A DNA stretch of 64,000 bases from the NCBI GenBank assembly GCA_022496205.1, contig WTXD01000003.1:682001-746000 (forward strand), in the 5' to 3' direction. Shown one piece after another: positions 1 through 12,796 of this stretch. This DNA is from Gloeopeniophorella convolvens (lineage: Eukaryota; Basidiomycota; Agaricomycetes; Russulales). The stretch's first letter is position 1. Every line of letters starts with the position of its first letter. The position numbers and the translations under genes were made by a program. The notes beneath the pieces were generated by a model. The model saw only the letters and a list, made by a program, of their open reading frames with translations, was not told where the DNA came from and did not search any database.

Positions 1-1917
1 AGAGGATGAAGAAGGAATAGGTGGTGATTGCGGGCGAGAGGCAGGCAGCGTTTGAATAGCCGCTTCGACATTCCTATGACCACGATTACACGCTGGTGGG
101 AGGGCACGAGGGCAGAAGCGTACCTCTCGAATTCCTCTTGCGTTATGTTTGACAGTGACGTATGGTCCATGGTTTCGATGAATGAAACGGCACCCATCTA
201 CGCGTACTGTGAGATCTGATCATACATTCGCTGTGTTCGGACGGCACATACCAAACTAGACAGATAATAACCAGCCTCGCTCTGCAACTTCGTAGGGTTT
301 CTGAAGCGGTTTATGAATCTACAGAGCGTGAGCATCGACCGAAACCATTGAGAAGAACGGACTTACTCTACGTTTGAGAGTAGATGTTCTGGATTAGCTT
401 TCAGGACGACGTGAATTAGTATGGGGACGAAAGTATCCGCGCTCTCCTCCGAGTTCAGGTGCCGTATTAAGCCTGAACATGCCCTACGGATGAGCTGGAT
501 ATATTACTGAGAAATGCACTACAGACCGAAGATAACTTTGCAACAGTTCAAGATGCAGATCAGTTTGTCTCTTGGTGCTTTATAGTGGTTTATTTTAACT
601 AGCTCTGAATTCACGTCAGTCAGGAGGACAGCCAGGGCGACGAAACCTAGACCCGACCTTGTTGCGCGAACATTAAGAAGCCATTCGACCCTTCTGCGGT
701 AGGAACGTCAAGATGTGAGGGCTGCACCCACTCGAACAAAGCAATTCGCTGAGCTAGGACGCGATCACGTTCAAGATCATCGGTTGTGATCGGCCGTGGA
801 GGTTGACAGCGTGCTATCTGGGGCGTAAAAGTGCTGGGACGAGTGTGACAAGGGTTTCATGGAAAGAGAGGCAACAGAAGAGACATACAAGTCATAGAGT
901 CGATTCATCACAAGCTTTTCCATTCCTTCTATTGCGTTGTCAAACTCTGCATCCGAGGCATTCCTCCACACCTCCGCCTCGCGCATCTTCTGTGAGATGA
1001 ACTGCATGCACACGGTGAGATGACGGGACCTGGTGAGGGAAGATGTCTCACGTTGAGGAAGTCATTAATCAATTTCACTTGATCTGCGACCGTGAACGTT
1101 CGCTTCGCAAAGTTGGTCAAGAACCTGTACAAAATGATGACGCAGAGAAGCACCACTGCAGAGAAACGCACGATCGCAGGTACCGAGCGACAGGCTCAGC
1201 ACTCTTGCTCTTCATCTGGTCCAGGAACTTTTGGAAGTCAAACGGTGGATCCTTGTCCTTGCCCGCGATGCGTTCTTGTGAGGGATCCTCTCTCCGCAAG
1301 GCACTCTGCACCTCCGGTGCTGGTGGCGGTCTACTATCCGCTTTGGGTGAACCACGCGATGAGGTCTCTGCGTCTTGTTGCACGGCGAATGAGCCCGGAT
1401 GTACAGGTGTCGGCATAAGTGTCGCGGATTCCAACGACCGCGGCCGCGATCTAGTCCCGGCGACCAGGGAGATATTCATGTTCGGCAATGAAGGGAGCGC
1501 GAAGGTACGCGCGAGTGAGGCGAATGAGGGAAATGTCGAGGATGATGGTGCCGTGGAGTCTTGAACAGGGGGCTTACTAGGCTGTGCCCTGGGCTCTGGG
1601 TCTTGCTTCGGAGGCAATGGAGGTGGGCGACCCTCGGCGCTTGCCCATGCCTCGCGCGCGCCCTGCTCTTCGTGATGTGCGAGAGGATCAAAGGTGTCAA
1701 GAATCTCTGCGCGCGCCTGGGAGTCGAGTTTCGACGCCGAGAATGCATCCTTCTCCACCTTGACGCCTTCCGAGGCAATGCCCTCGAGCATACCTGGGCT
1801 TGGTGTATGCAAGGGTGGTTGTGCCAGAGATGTATGCGGGCCATCGGTCCATGGATTTGATTCTGATACCGATGGGGAGTCTATGATATGTAAAGAGTCG
1901 AGGGGAGGTGGATCCAT
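1..1917 (-). CDS. VPS9: VPS9-domain Rab5-type GEF, 3' end missing (runs off window)
   Basis: This is a guanine-nucleotide exchange factor for Rab5/Vps21-type GTPases that acts on endosomes. The first exon (1172-1917) encodes a disordered, proline-rich leader of about 240 residues ending in the helical segment [20 protein letters not shown]. Later exons (1052-1124, 889-1001, 658-833, 527-604 and more down to base 1) give the VPS9 core. Its landmarks are [25 protein letters not shown] then [69 protein letters not shown] and a [20 protein letters not shown] end. I chose ATG 1915-1917 because the conserved frame opens there; an upstream in-frame extension to 2082 uses a non-ATG start. A C-terminal CUE domain, common in this family, would lie outside the window. 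Family assignment is strong; the exact left-hand exons are less certain. Confidence 0.93.
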
Positions 1918-2293
1918 GGATGGTCGTAGCAAGACAACAAGAGCGCAGCCAGCCGCAGCCAGCTCGCGCTTCTCGAGGAGCTTGAGGGCACGAGCCGACA
2001 CCGCTATAAGAACACTCCTTTGGCTTGACGCGCCGCACAGATCATCCTGACTCACCCCTTTGACATAACCCACAATACCCACCTTGACTCCCCTTCAGCT
2101 CGCATGAACCTCCAGGACTGCTGCGTGCGACGTGGATCTATTATACAACCAACATACAATACAAGGCGTGGGCGACGAGACAAGACAACCAAAATAATAA
2201 TAGGCCAAACATGATGCGAATGTCTTGCTAACAGGAACGACAATGCAGTGCGATAAACAAGGCGATAAATGTGTGGATGATTCATCTCGGGGT
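1918..2293. other. Intergenic: VPS9 promoter and PACT-gene 3' flank
   Basis: The 376 bp lie between the VPS9 start codon and the stop codon of the upstream PACT gene, both on the minus strand. I see no supportable gene. The stretch should hold the VPS9 promoter and the 3' UTR of the PACT gene. Confidence 0.5.
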
Positions 2294-5200
2294 CTATGGC
2301 ATAACTTGCTTTCTTCGGCGTCGTACATCTTCGAGGGCATTCTTGATGGCTGGCTTATGAGCGCACTGCGCGCGCCAGATCTCGCTGGCATGTCTGCCAA
2401 TCACGGTTGAGCCAGAGTTCAGCAGGGGACCACGGTGAACATACCTGATCCGCTGAATGAACATCAGGCCCCGCGCGACTACCCGTAGGGACTTGCGTCG
2501 TGGTTTGGGTGACGGCCCGGGGATCGGTGAAGTGATCTTCGCGATCATAGCAAGAATGTGCTCCTCGCTATAAACGAATCGCTGAGCTGACGCTCTGCTG
2601 GGAGCCTGTTGCACTTACTTGCGTTCCCTTCGACCGAGGAGAATAAGGAGATATCGTTTCTGGTAGCCGAGGTCCATTCGCAGAGCATTCTCCCGCGTGA
2701 ACTTAGCCTTGAGATAATGAATCTGTACAATGAGTCCCTTGCTCTCGAGTTTGTGCTGTGCGCGGACTGCCGAAAGCTGTGCAGGGTCTCTGCAAACTAG
2801 CGTTCAGTTCAGTCGGGGGAGAGTTGCTAAGGTGCACTCACGTGTTGCAAGTGTGCCTGTCCCAGGACTTCTTCTGCCCCTCGAGCAAACCAACTCTTTC
2901 GTGCATCAGCCTCAGTTCAGCGCCTGCTTGCTTTCGCTCTCGCAGGACCTTCTCGAGCTCATGTCTGGTGTCCTCGACTTCTTTCCGCGCCTTGTGCCTC
3001 TCCGCTTTGCGTTCGGAATCCCTCCTTGCGTTCTCGTCCTCTCTCCTCTTTCGCTCAGCGCGAAGATCACGTCCGAGGGCCTCCGCACTGCGCCGGACCC
3101 GTGCAAGATCGGCCTCCAGAGTCGCCACCACGACGCCCTGCTCCTGTTCACGGGCCTGGGCAGCTGCTGCGCGAAGCTTCGCGGCCTCAGTGGCTTGCAA
3201 TGCATCCGCGTGATCGGCAAGAGCTCCCTTGAGCTCCTCAATCTCCAGCTTCTGGAGGTCGAGCTGATGGCGCCGGTTGTCGTGGGAATTCTGGGTCGCG
3301 GTCTGCTCTTTCCTGAGCTTGTTCGTTTGCTACATGGAGGCCGCTTAGTCTTTGCGGACCTCTAAATAGAAAGGCGGTCCATACCTCCAAAGAGTCCTTG
3401 AAACGCTGCTGGAGCTTCTTGTGTTCCGCTGCGAGCAGAGAGCGTTCATGTCTGAGCTGCTCTATAGTCTCGGCATTCTCTGCAGCTTTGACTTCGAGGA
3501 GGCGCGCTTTCTGCTCAGCTGTAGCGTTCGCTGTTGCAAGGTGCTTGTGTCAGGGAATGACGACGCAATCTCCTTTGGTGGCTCACCTCGCAATTCACCT
3601 TCCAGCTCGTTGTTGTTACGCTTGACGCGGTGTAGCTGGAGTTTCACGTCCTCCATGTCGGATTCGGTTCTTCTCAACTGAAGCAGGACGTTCTCCTTCT
3701 CCCGCTCGGCACGAGTCTGTTCAACCGTAAGAGCGCGCAGGCGCGTGCGCTCGGCCTTGAGGTCTTCTTCCAAATCAGCAATTGTCTGCTTCGCCTGATC
3801 CAGTTCCTATCAAACCGTAAACATGAAAATTTCCCGACGAAAGAGGATGGGACGTACTCCCATAACACCACTCCTTGTCTTCTCATTTCTACGCTCCTTC
3901 TGCTCGGCGCGCCCTTTGACGTCTTGCATCTGGTGGTTGAGGCGGTCAGTGGCATTCTTGAGGATTGCATTATCTTCAAGCAGTTGCTGCTTCTCCTCCT
4001 GCCATTCCCTCTTCATCGACGCGAGTTGCTTATTGACACTTTGCAGCTCGGCTTGGAGGGAGTCAGCGGTCTTGATGGGCGTTGACTCTGAGGCATAGCT
4101 CAGGACGGAGAAATCCACCGTGCTGGCGCAGGAAAGACATGTAAGCTTGATATCCTGATGCTTTTGACTGGACTCACCTTTCGTCCCCATCGGCTGCGCG
4201 ATTCAAATTGCGCAGGTCAACGCGCTGGCGGCAGTGGGGGCACTTCGCTTTCGCAAGACGATGAAGGCGGCGCTCCTCCCGGCGATCAAGCCGAGCGACG
4301 TCCTCCTCAAGCGCTGCATTCCGCACGCGCTCGTCATTGAGGTGCATCTGGAGCTCGACATTACCAAGTCCCGCATTCTCTAGACGATCGAGTTTTTCGT
4401 CGATACTGTCGTTTGCGCGGCCGAGCTCTCTCTCCAGACGCTGGATCTCGGTGACGTATGGTCCGACTGAAGGGTCCGCAGATGATTGCTGTAGCCATGA
4501 CATCTAGAAGCTCTGATGTCAGTACGGACGTTTTAGTGCCATGTGGACGCTCACATCTTTTAAAGGACCACCTGGAGTTTTGGGCGTCTTCAAGGTCATG
4601 TTGAGCACATGGCGGTGGATGGGCGAAATGCCGCTCGCGCTACCGAACTTGCCAGGCGTGTTCCAGGTGCTGATCTCAGCCTTGAGCGCGTTCAAACGCT
4701 CCTGCAAGTCGTCCTTCTCATTCTCCAGAAGCTCGATCTTCGCGTCGCGCGCTCGGTCGAGCGCCTTGCGCACGGGAGACTGGGCGAGCTCGCTGTTCAG
4801 ACGGCCGATCTCGCGATGCGCGTCGTCCAGCTCGCGTTCCAGCGTTTCAATCTGGCCTTCTGCCTCTTCGAGCTCGGAGTCGCGTTGCTCGGTACGTGAC
4901 TTGTCCGCGCGCTCACGCTCGCGTTCCAGAGCGGCCACTCTGCCGCGGAGCTCGGTGAGCGTCGCTTCGTCCGCGTGCATCTTCTGTTCCACGGCGTCTA
5001 GGGCGTCCTCCAGCTGCTTCACAAGCTCAGTGTTGCGTTCAGCTTCCTCCTTGAGCGCTGCAATAGTGCTGTCGTCCTGGTTCAGTTTGTCGTTGGCTTC
5101 CTGGATTTCTTGTTGCAACGCCTCGATGTGGTCCATGGCGACGCCGGCGTCTGTCTCCAGCTCCACAATGTAAGCCTTGGCATCCTGCAGCTCGCGCTCG

Positions 5201-7755
5201 CTTTCTTGCAGCTTGTTTTCCTGCCCTGAAAGCCTGCGTTCGTGCTTCTCCAGCTCTGCGTCCTTGGCCTCGAGATCGTTCTGAAGCTTCCGGGAACGCG
5301 ATTCCTCTTCCCTCAGGCGGCTATCGGCCTCGTCGATCTTGTCCTCCAGCTGCTCCGCACGAGTCTGCATCTCGCGCAGATCGGAAGTGGTCCTGGCCAG
5401 CCGCTCGTTCGCCTCGTTGAGCTCGCCACCAAGATCACTGTGGCCTTCGAGCATCCGCTCAGCGTTCTCAGCCCTGGCCTGAGCAGAATCAGCGTCGTCT
5501 TCGGCTTGCTTGAGCGCCTTCTCCAACTCTTTGATCAGCTTGTCTTTCTCACCGCTTTCCCGAGTGGCAGCCTCTGCCCTCTCAAGCTTGGCCTCCAGAT
5601 CGTGAATGATGACCTCAACACCGTGTTCGACCTCGATCATGCGTTCGCGCCAGCGTTCTTTGTCCCTCGACCGCTCCGCTCGCTCGGCTTCGAGTGCGTC
5701 AGCCGCCTCCTCCCGTTCCTGCTGGCCTTCATGTAGCTCCGCACGGAGCGCATCGAGCTCGGCTTCCATCATCGCCTTTTCTTCCATCCATACTTCGCCA
5801 GCGTCCTCTTTGACTTCGCCCAACGCTGATCCGATGTCGCTGAGCCTGCGGCCTGCGCTCGACCTTCGGCTGCCAGGACCGCCAGCGAGCATCTGCTGCC
5901 GCACATGTTCCAGCTCGTCCTGCAGCGCGGCGTTCTCCCCCGCAAGGGCCATGTTCTCTTGACGCAGCAGTCCAACCTGGCCCGACAAGTTCTCGCTCTC
6001 TTCCTGCAGGCGCCGATTTAGCCCATGGAGATAGGTGTTGAGCTTCCCAGCGTTGAAGCGTCCAATACCGTTCCCCCCAGCACCGAGGCCCATGACATGG
6101 TCGAAAGATGCATTGGCACGAGGGTGCGCCGTGAGGTCGTGCGAGGACGCGGTACTGACGAAGGACGCCCCAGCGGCGTCTTCAGGTTCGGTCCCTTGGG
6201 CGGCCCAGCCGTGAGAGAGCGGCAACGACATGCGCCCCATAGTGCGCACACGTCCTCGCGGTGCAGGTGTGAAGGTGGCAAAGGCAGCACTCAGTCGTGC
6301 TGACGGCGCGACGGAGGCATCCGGACTCTCAGCAGTAGTCTTGCTGCTACTGGCCCTGCTCGACGGCTCCGTGGAAGCTGATTCCTCCTCTTCAAATTCG
6401 ACTGTGGTGCGCAACGGATGCGGGGTCGGCTGGGCAAGACGAGGGCGCGCTGTAGAGTTAATGACGTCTAAAAGGAAGGACCGACGCCGTGCATAGGGGG
6501 TAGTGAGATCGTCGCCTTCCACCCCCTGGTGGCCGGAGGTGACTGCCGGTGTAGAAGGGAGAGCGGGCGCGAAGCGTGGTCGAGGACGAGGTGGGAACGC
6601 AGGTGTGGGCGTAAACATGACAGAAGGCGCTGGAGAAGACGGTGCCACAGAGAGTTGGGGCGGAGATGGCCTTTCTGTTCGAATGGAAGACATCGGTGTG
6701 GCGGAGGCCGAGTAGGGACGGGTCGTTGGCTCTTCAGAGGAGAAAGTAGGCTCCGGCTCGCTCTGAGACTCCGAGCCGGTGACCTCGACAGGTGCAGGTT
6801 CTTCAGCATGTCGGTCGTCTTCGCTCAGGACCTGTAGTACTTCGTTCTCCTCAGAGACGTCGCTTGGCAACGGGATGTCATCCAGAGACAACGGTTCCTC
6901 CTCGTCCGAAATTTCGGGAGGGAGCGGAATAGAGAGCGCACTGAGCGATGGCGCGGTGTTGTCGTGCGTGGGTCCAACTGACCTGTTAGATTGTGGAGTG
7001 GAGTTGGTAGATGATGTCGAGGGGGAAGATGTTCGTGTCAACGAAGGCGTGCGCAAGCGTGGTATGGGTTTCCGGAAGGATACATTCCGCATCTTGTCAA
7101 ACGGCGAGGCCTGTGAAAGCCATCAGCATGTCCAATTCTGGTGAGCAGATCGAGGAATTACACGCACCTTGGGCTCAGACTTCAGACTGACCGAGTAGTC
7201 ATACTTCTTCGAGTTCGAATGTCGATCTCCTGACAGGTCTACAAGCGGATACGGTGACCCAGTGGGACTGACAGACTGCAACGCCTCCGCCAATGACATG
7301 TCCTCGTCCAAACCATCATCGCTGATATGAGCGGCCTCACCCGATCCATTGACGTTGACGGGTCGAAACGACGGTATCGCGCTGATCTCGTCAAAGCTGA
7401 GGTCCGTATGTTGCGTTGAAACAGTGGACCTTGAGCGCTTGAAGGAGTTTCCTCCTGAAGAGGAGAACGCTGATCCAGATCGACTGGCACGGCTGGCGAT
7501 TGACTGTGCGAAGCGTGCGGTGCTGGCCGTGCTGGACTGCAGGCGGATAGTATTCTGGTTAGATGACGGCGCCGGAGTTGATTGTAGAGGGGAAGTTTGG
7601 TCAGCGTCGGATTGATGGCTCTCCTCCGAGGTGGTGGTAGCGTTTATATCATTCGAGTCTTCGAAGGCAGGGACAGTCGGGAGAGATGGCATGTCGTCCC
7701 TTTCATCCGCCTCGATGCGGCGCCATATTCGTGAAGGCGTCTCCAGGAGGGCCAT
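2294..7755 (-). CDS. PACT-domain coiled-coil spindle-pole-body scaffold (Pcp1/Spc110-like), 1660 aa
   Basis: A large scaffold protein, probably anchoring gamma-tubulin complexes at the spindle pole body. Ten exons join in frame: 7168-7755, 4555-7110, 4178-4503, 3858-4122, 3587-3806, 3385-3530, 2842-3329, 2619-2789, 2445-2567 and 2294-2393. Residues 1 to about 480 are Ser/Pro/acidic and disordered. From the segment GKLNTYLHGLNRRLQEE onward it is nearly unbroken heptad coiled coil for about 1000 residues. The C-terminus matches the PACT (pericentrin-AKAP450 targeting) pattern: IHYLKAKFTRENALRMDLGY, QKRYLLILLG, EEHILAMIAKI and RRKSLRVVARGLMFIQRIR. The start is ATG 7753-7755 (MALLETPSR); the TTG nine bases upstream was rejected. 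I saw no classical CM1 motif, though none may be recognisable by eye. PACT assignment is from pattern memory; the orthologue name is inferred. Confidence 0.85.
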
Positions 7756-8084
7756 GTCGACCAAGGATTCTTGTAGGACTTAGATGTTAGAGACAGACAG
7801 CCGAACTTTGTCGCTGTGAAGGGGCGGGATGTGCACGCACTCGAATGTGACCAGGCGTACGGCAGACGAACTCGGGCTCTGGCCAATCACGCGACTACAC
7901 TGCAGCGCGGCACACCACGTGACCGCGTCGCGCCCGGAAGCAGCCAGAAAGCCCGTGACGCGATCCGTATTACATTCACGCGGGTTCGATCCAAGCTCAA
8001 TCACTCCCATCTCTAGAGCCATCTCTGCCTCGGCGAATATACCTGTGCTTCGGTCTGACCCTCAAGACCGTGAAACATACGTTG
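7756..8084. promoter_or_regulatory. Divergent intergenic region between PACT gene and RING1
   Basis: The 329 bp separate two divergently transcribed start codons, so both promoters must sit here or extend into the neighbouring genes. I see no clear TATA box or repeat. Confidence 0.4.
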
Positions 8085-9590
8085 ATGAACCTCGCCCTCT
8101 GTACAATATGCACGGATCCTCACGACTTCGCAGAAATGCGCTCCCTTCCCTGCGGTGAGCGTTCCGGGCAACTGCCCCTTCTTATGCCACTCACATCCAC
8201 CATCTTTTCCAGGTCATACATACTGTGGTCCGTGTATTGATTCATGGTGCAGAAGGACAGAAGAAGAGGACATGGAGCTCACCTGTCCTGAATGCCGGCG
8301 CGAATTCGAGCCAGGGGAACTTAGGAAGCTTTTCCTCACACTCTTCACTAGCAGTGGCCTTGCCTCCCCACCAGCAGAAGTGCTAAATATAGATGCCTTA
8401 TCCGCGGAGGAGCCTGCATTGGCGCGGGCGAAGACCATCACAACGCAGCTGCACGCGCTGGATGGTGTACCCCCACCTCAAAGTATGATCATGGCTGCGG
8501 ATGCATTGGGGGGTGCTGCAGCCATTCGATCCGAAGAAGCACAGGTACGTCCCTATTCATTATTTGGTCAGCGCGTCAGTTCACGAGTAGCTCGTAGGGC
8601 CTCCTTTGGACTGCCGTGAGGCAGTATTTGCACAAGCTGACTCCACGGACTATGGAGGAACATCAAGCACTTCGAGAGCAAATCCATGCAGTCACAAACC
8701 GGCTCGCGTGCATCGAACAAACGGTCCATCGTACACAGAGGCAACTTGGCGAAATAGGCACACACAACGACCATCTCACCATGGAGCTCCAGCGCGAGCG
8801 CGAAAAGGTCTCATTATATTCCCAAGCTGTGACGTCCCGGGGTCAGGAGGTAAATCAACTTAAGGAAAAGGCATCGGTTTTGGAAGGGGAGATTAGTCAA
8901 CTCACGGAAACAATACAAACTATCAAAGATACGCACGAGCAGGATCGTCAGCGTGAGCGTGGTGCACTGGCACGTCTCAAGGCAAGGGTACGTCTTCCCG
9001 AGCTCCGAAATTACTACTGATGCCCATCATTCTACTCAGGAGACGAAACTTAGTGCTCAGGTCAAGGAGCTCCAGAGAAAGCTTCGCTCACGGCAGTTGG
9101 GGGCTGCTCAGAGGGATTCTCAGCCTGAGGGAGAATCGCTGGTTGTTGAGACAGACATAGTACATCAAGGTGTCAGGTCGCATCGCCTCGAAGTCTACAA
9201 CGCAAACCCCGGTCCTTCTAAGCGCCGCCGAGTACGACTCAACTACTTTTCTTCCTGCAAACCTATTCTGACCTTGGTTCCCAGGTCACACCGGAAGCAG
9301 TGATCCATGACGACAACCTAGACGACTTTGATGGCCTGTCTGGTCCTTCTTCATTGCCGTCTCCTTCCCTCCCTGAGCCACAGACACCGCCGCCAGACGA
9401 CTTTGCGGAAATTCCGCCGGAAGATTCACCAAAGCGTCCACAGTTCGGGTCGGACTGGAACTTGCGCCAAGACCCTCTACGGAGGCTGGCAAGGTCGAGA
9501 TCTGATGGTCTTCCATTCCCGGTAGACGCTCATGGCCGACCCAAGGGTCTTCTACAAGGTGGCTCGCGAGTGCGCATGAGGAAGAAATGA
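8085..9590 (+). CDS. RING-finger/coiled-coil protein RING1 (putative E3 ubiquitin ligase), 429 aa
   Basis: A putative RING-type E3 ligase of unknown substrate. Exons 8085-8154, 8213-8544, 8598-8987, 9040-9231 and 9285-9590 sum to 430 codons. The C3HC4 finger is at the extreme N-terminus: LCTIC, then LPCGHTYCGPC, then LTCPECR, with the first intron falling inside PCG|H. It is followed by ELRKLFLTLF, about 150 residues of coiled coil (LREQIHAVTNRLACIEQ to LARLKAR and ETKLSAQVKELQRKL), and a disordered acidic/proline tail ending in basic VRMRKK. Domain order and the intron inside the finger match RING2 and RING3 in this window, so they are probably dispersed paralogues. The start is the first ATG before the first zinc ligand. 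Confidence 0.85.
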
Positions 9591-9869
9591 CGACAGCATC
9601 TTGACAGCATCAGCCGCCGCAATACCGCTTTCTCTCTCTGCTCCCGTGCCTTTTGAAATTTATGTAACTTCGTCATCCTGTTCGCGACTGGGCGCGTATG
9701 TACCATATACCTACATTCAACGAGTCTCGTCTCAGATGTGACGTCGACGGTTCGGACGCGTCATCGTGTACGGTTCGTGAGCGCCTCCAACTGCTCTGCG
9801 TAGCGCCTGGATGAGATGTGGCCTGGTATATATATTCTATAATACCCGTCTTCCAGAAAGCGCATGCTA

Positions 9870-10710
9870 TCACTTCGCAGCGCGCGGGAAGAATCGCACG
9901 CCGTCTCCGTCTGATATACTGATCAGTTGCGCCCGGCCGCTCTTGGCGAGTATGGCGATGGCGCTGCGCAGGAGCGCATCTGGGACGCCCGTGAGCTCGG
10001 AGGGCACGGGCGGGTCGGAGATCTCGTAGAACGTCAGGATCGTGTTCAGCTGACCGGTGTTCGTCGCCTGCCGGAATGAACCCCAGTGCGGGGGTGAGCA
10101 GATTGGCGTAAGATACACGGCCGCGTACGGGGGCACACAGATGGGATCGGAGGGAGACGGACCCATTCGTGGAGGGCCTCTGCCCACTCCTCGGGCAGCC
10201 GCCAATAGAGGAGGACCGCGCGGGTCTGTCTGGGGGGCTCGTATGCGGCGAGGTTCTTGCTGACCATGACTCCGAGGATGTACGCCAGATGCGCAGGCAT
10301 CAATCTTCCTGCGCCGGGGGCCGTGTCAGCCTGGGCCCAGAGTGGGATGGTACGAGAGGGCGAGACTCACTGTTGATTCTCGGGTTTCTCAGTACCTCGT
10401 CCCATTCGTTTCCCGGCGCCTCCGCGTCCTCGATTCGTAGGAAGAATAAACGGCGATGGCGTGCATAGGCAAGAAAAAGGCGTGTCCACTGCTCTGTGAG
10501 TGTTGCCTGTGTTGTTGGGTTTGGCTGCTGACTGGGAGAAGTGAGTAGCGGCAGGCACGGGGGAGACCGGGTGATGCTAACGTGAAGAAGGGCGGCGCGG
10601 AGTGGATGGAGGGCAGGAGGAAGCCTGTAGCAAAGGATACGTTATTGGGTTACGTACAGTGATCAGCTACGGGTCACACCGCTTTCAGTTATCTGTGTTG
10701 CGAAATTCAT
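9870..10710 (-). CDS. VPS25: ESCRT-II complex subunit VPS25, 192 aa
   Basis: The ESCRT-II subunit that bridges to ESCRT-III in multivesicular-body sorting; its two winged-helix domains normally bind the PPXY-like motif of partners. Exons 10680-10710, 10582-10624, 10371-10531, 10163-10308 and 9870-10067 total 193 codons, the usual family length. Landmarks are LLPSIHSAPPFFT and QQPNPTTQATLTEQWTRLFL at the N-terminus, LFFLRIEDAEAPGNEWDEV, LLYWRLPEEWAEALHEW in the middle, and LTFYEISDPPVPSEL to ISDGDGVRFF at the end. The 31-nt first exon (MNFATQITES) is the least certain part; it was chosen because it gives a 55-bp intron and preserves frame. The gene is convergent with RING1. Confidence 0.92.
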
Positions 10711-11235
10711 GGTCAAGAGGTGAGTCTGAGCGTGGCATGCAGCGGGATCTGGGTGCTACAGCGAGCGTCGCCGTCGTCGTCCGCCGCGCCGAGCCAGACA
10801 ATCGCGCAAAGCGCCCGGGGCGATACACGATAAGATCATCATCACACCATCCACCGGCCCGGGGCCGCTGCCTCGGAAAAGTCAGGATCTGCCAGGCCAG
10901 TCGATCGCAGTCGATGATGTGGCCGGGCCCAGCAACCCCGCTAAGCGACGCTACCCCCATGCCGGCAGATTGAAATGTGCCAAAGATGCGATGACTCGCT
11001 GTGCTTTTGGTTACGAGGATATACGAGTACAGCGTGCCGCGACCAATAAATACCGAGTGTATGTATGAGTATTGTATACTACTTGCAGCTGATCACAGAC
11101 AGTGGACCGACCAGTGGGCCCATGGACAACGGAACGAAACAGTGAGAGATGAGATTGTGCCTACAGAAACCACGTCGCGAAATAACGATACAGAAGACAA
11201 TGCCAGACGATCAGAGGGTCCGCGGAAGGGTGAGA
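10711..11235. other. Intergenic: VPS25 promoter and RING2 3' flank
   Basis: The 525 bp lie between the VPS25 start and the RING2 stop codon. The short open frames on both strands lack family resemblance and overlap each other. I see nothing else supportable. Confidence 0.4.
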
Positions 11236-12242
11236 TTAACTGTGGAGTACACTAGAGCTGGGGGACGCGGCCGGTCGGAGGGGTAAATGTGGGATCACCA
11301 TGGCAGGTATTGATGTCGATGATTTGGTGGGGTTCTCTGCGCAGAGCGAGAGAGATGCTACTCTCCGTCGCTTCGCGCTGCGGTGCGGCTCAGGATCATC
11401 CATGGAGGGCGTTTCCTCAACTGGGCAAGGTGCCGGGACATTCAAGAACCCGTCGTCGTTTGTAGGGGCTTCCACCCTGCCATCCTCTTCGGGGGATGGC
11501 TCGATCCAGTTGAGAGTGATGTCTCCCTCGCCGTCGAGTTCAGGCACGGGTTCGCTGGCATCCCAAATCCAGTCAGCCTGCCGTTCCGCAAGCTCTGAAA
11601 CACAGCGACTCGGAACTCACCGGTCGACATCCGATAATTTCCGTTTAAGTGCGTCATACTTCCGAGCGAGTTCGTCTCGCTCATTTCTCAGCATGCGTGC
11701 CTGATCCCGCGCCAAGCGCACGAGCGCAGACAACCCGAGATGCGCAGCTACGTGTGCGTTCGCCCGGGAGCGCCACGCGTGGCAACTCTGCCGTAGGACG
11801 GCATTCTCCATGTGAAGCCGCGCAGTGACCTTCTCTGCTTCTTCCGCGGAGGTACCACTGCTGGTACTGGCCGTGGGAACGTCCGCAGAACCGTTCAGGT
11901 ACAGGCGGCGGAAGGGGGGAAGAACGTAGGGACGGAGGTGTGAGGGTATGAGGAGCGGATTGGGAGTTGCTGAAGGGAGACGTGTCAGGCGTAGTCCGCC
12001 AGGCAATGGATGTTCGCTTCTCACCTATGGAGACCGGCTCACGACATGTTGGGCAGTACGCGACAGACGAGGACGGGTTGGATGTGGTCTTGATAGCCTC
12101 TGAGATGCAGCTATGGCAGTACACGTGCCCTGTCGAGAGAACGTCAGTGTCCAGGGAAGGGCGGAAGTGAAAAGTGGAACGCACCGCACGGAAGAGAAAC
12201 AGGGGATTTGAGCGCGTCGAGACAGATAGCGCAGGCAGACAT
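11236..12242 (-). CDS. RING-finger/coiled-coil protein RING2 (putative E3 ubiquitin ligase), 276 aa
   Basis: A second small RING protein. Exons 12185-12242, 12025-12129, 11621-11969 and 11236-11554 total 277 codons. The C3HC4 finger begins at residue 4: CAICLDALKSPVSLPCG, HVYCHSC, then YCPTCREPVSIG. It is followed by YVLPPFRRLYLNG, a coiled coil (SAEEAEKVTARLHMENAVLR to ELARKYDALKRKLSDVD) and an acidic tail with a basic patch (SAKRRRVASLS). Introns fall inside PCG|H and after SIG, as in RING3. The third intron (11555-11620, 66 bp) was chosen over shorter alternatives because it restores frame. The substrate is unknown; E3 activity is inferred from the RING only. Confidence 0.82.
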
Positions 12243-12796
12243 CGGGGGATTCGGTAAACGACTTGAACGCAGGGGGGGATAGACTGGTTTTATACCGCGG
12301 GAGCGGACGGTAGAAGGTCGATTGGATTTGCCGGGATGCCGGCGGGGAGCGCTCGTGGTCTGCTGTGCGACGATTACTTGTTCGGGATGGGTGGGCGAAA
12401 TGATGAATGGTCGAAGGGGCGGTGTACGTGAAGGGTGGTTCTTCCCGGCCACGGTCGAGAGCGGGAGATATTTAAGCTGGGCGCAGTGGGGTCAGGGCGG
12501 GAAGAGAGACGTTTCAGCACACCGAGGGCAGCTGGGCCGTTCTACGGAGTTACGTAGGGTGGGTGTGGAGTGGACCACAGGGGAGCAGGATATCTCTCGG
12601 GCGGGAGGTCTCTTCAGCACTGGCAGCCAGCAGCGATTCGCGGACTGATTCAGCGCGCGTCGATCGACCGAGATCTCGCGATCAATATCCCCTCCGTTTG
12701 CGTCCGATGCTAATTACCAATTAACAGAACCCTAACCTTACCTTCGTTCTCCCGCCTTTCCTTGCTACCCATTCCGCGCTTACCAACCTGCACACC
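12243..12796. promoter_or_regulatory. Divergent intergenic region between RING2 and UBL-WLM genes
   Basis: The 554 bp separate divergent start codons. The 60 bases before the UBL-WLM ATG are pyrimidine-rich (runs of CCTTACC and CCCGCC), a common fungal core-promoter texture. I see no TATA box. Confidence 0.4.

Noticed and set aside
7975..8000. GGTTCGATCC box resembling a tRNA T-loop
   Set aside because: The flanking bases do not form a T-stem, and no anticodon arm or acceptor stem could be found.
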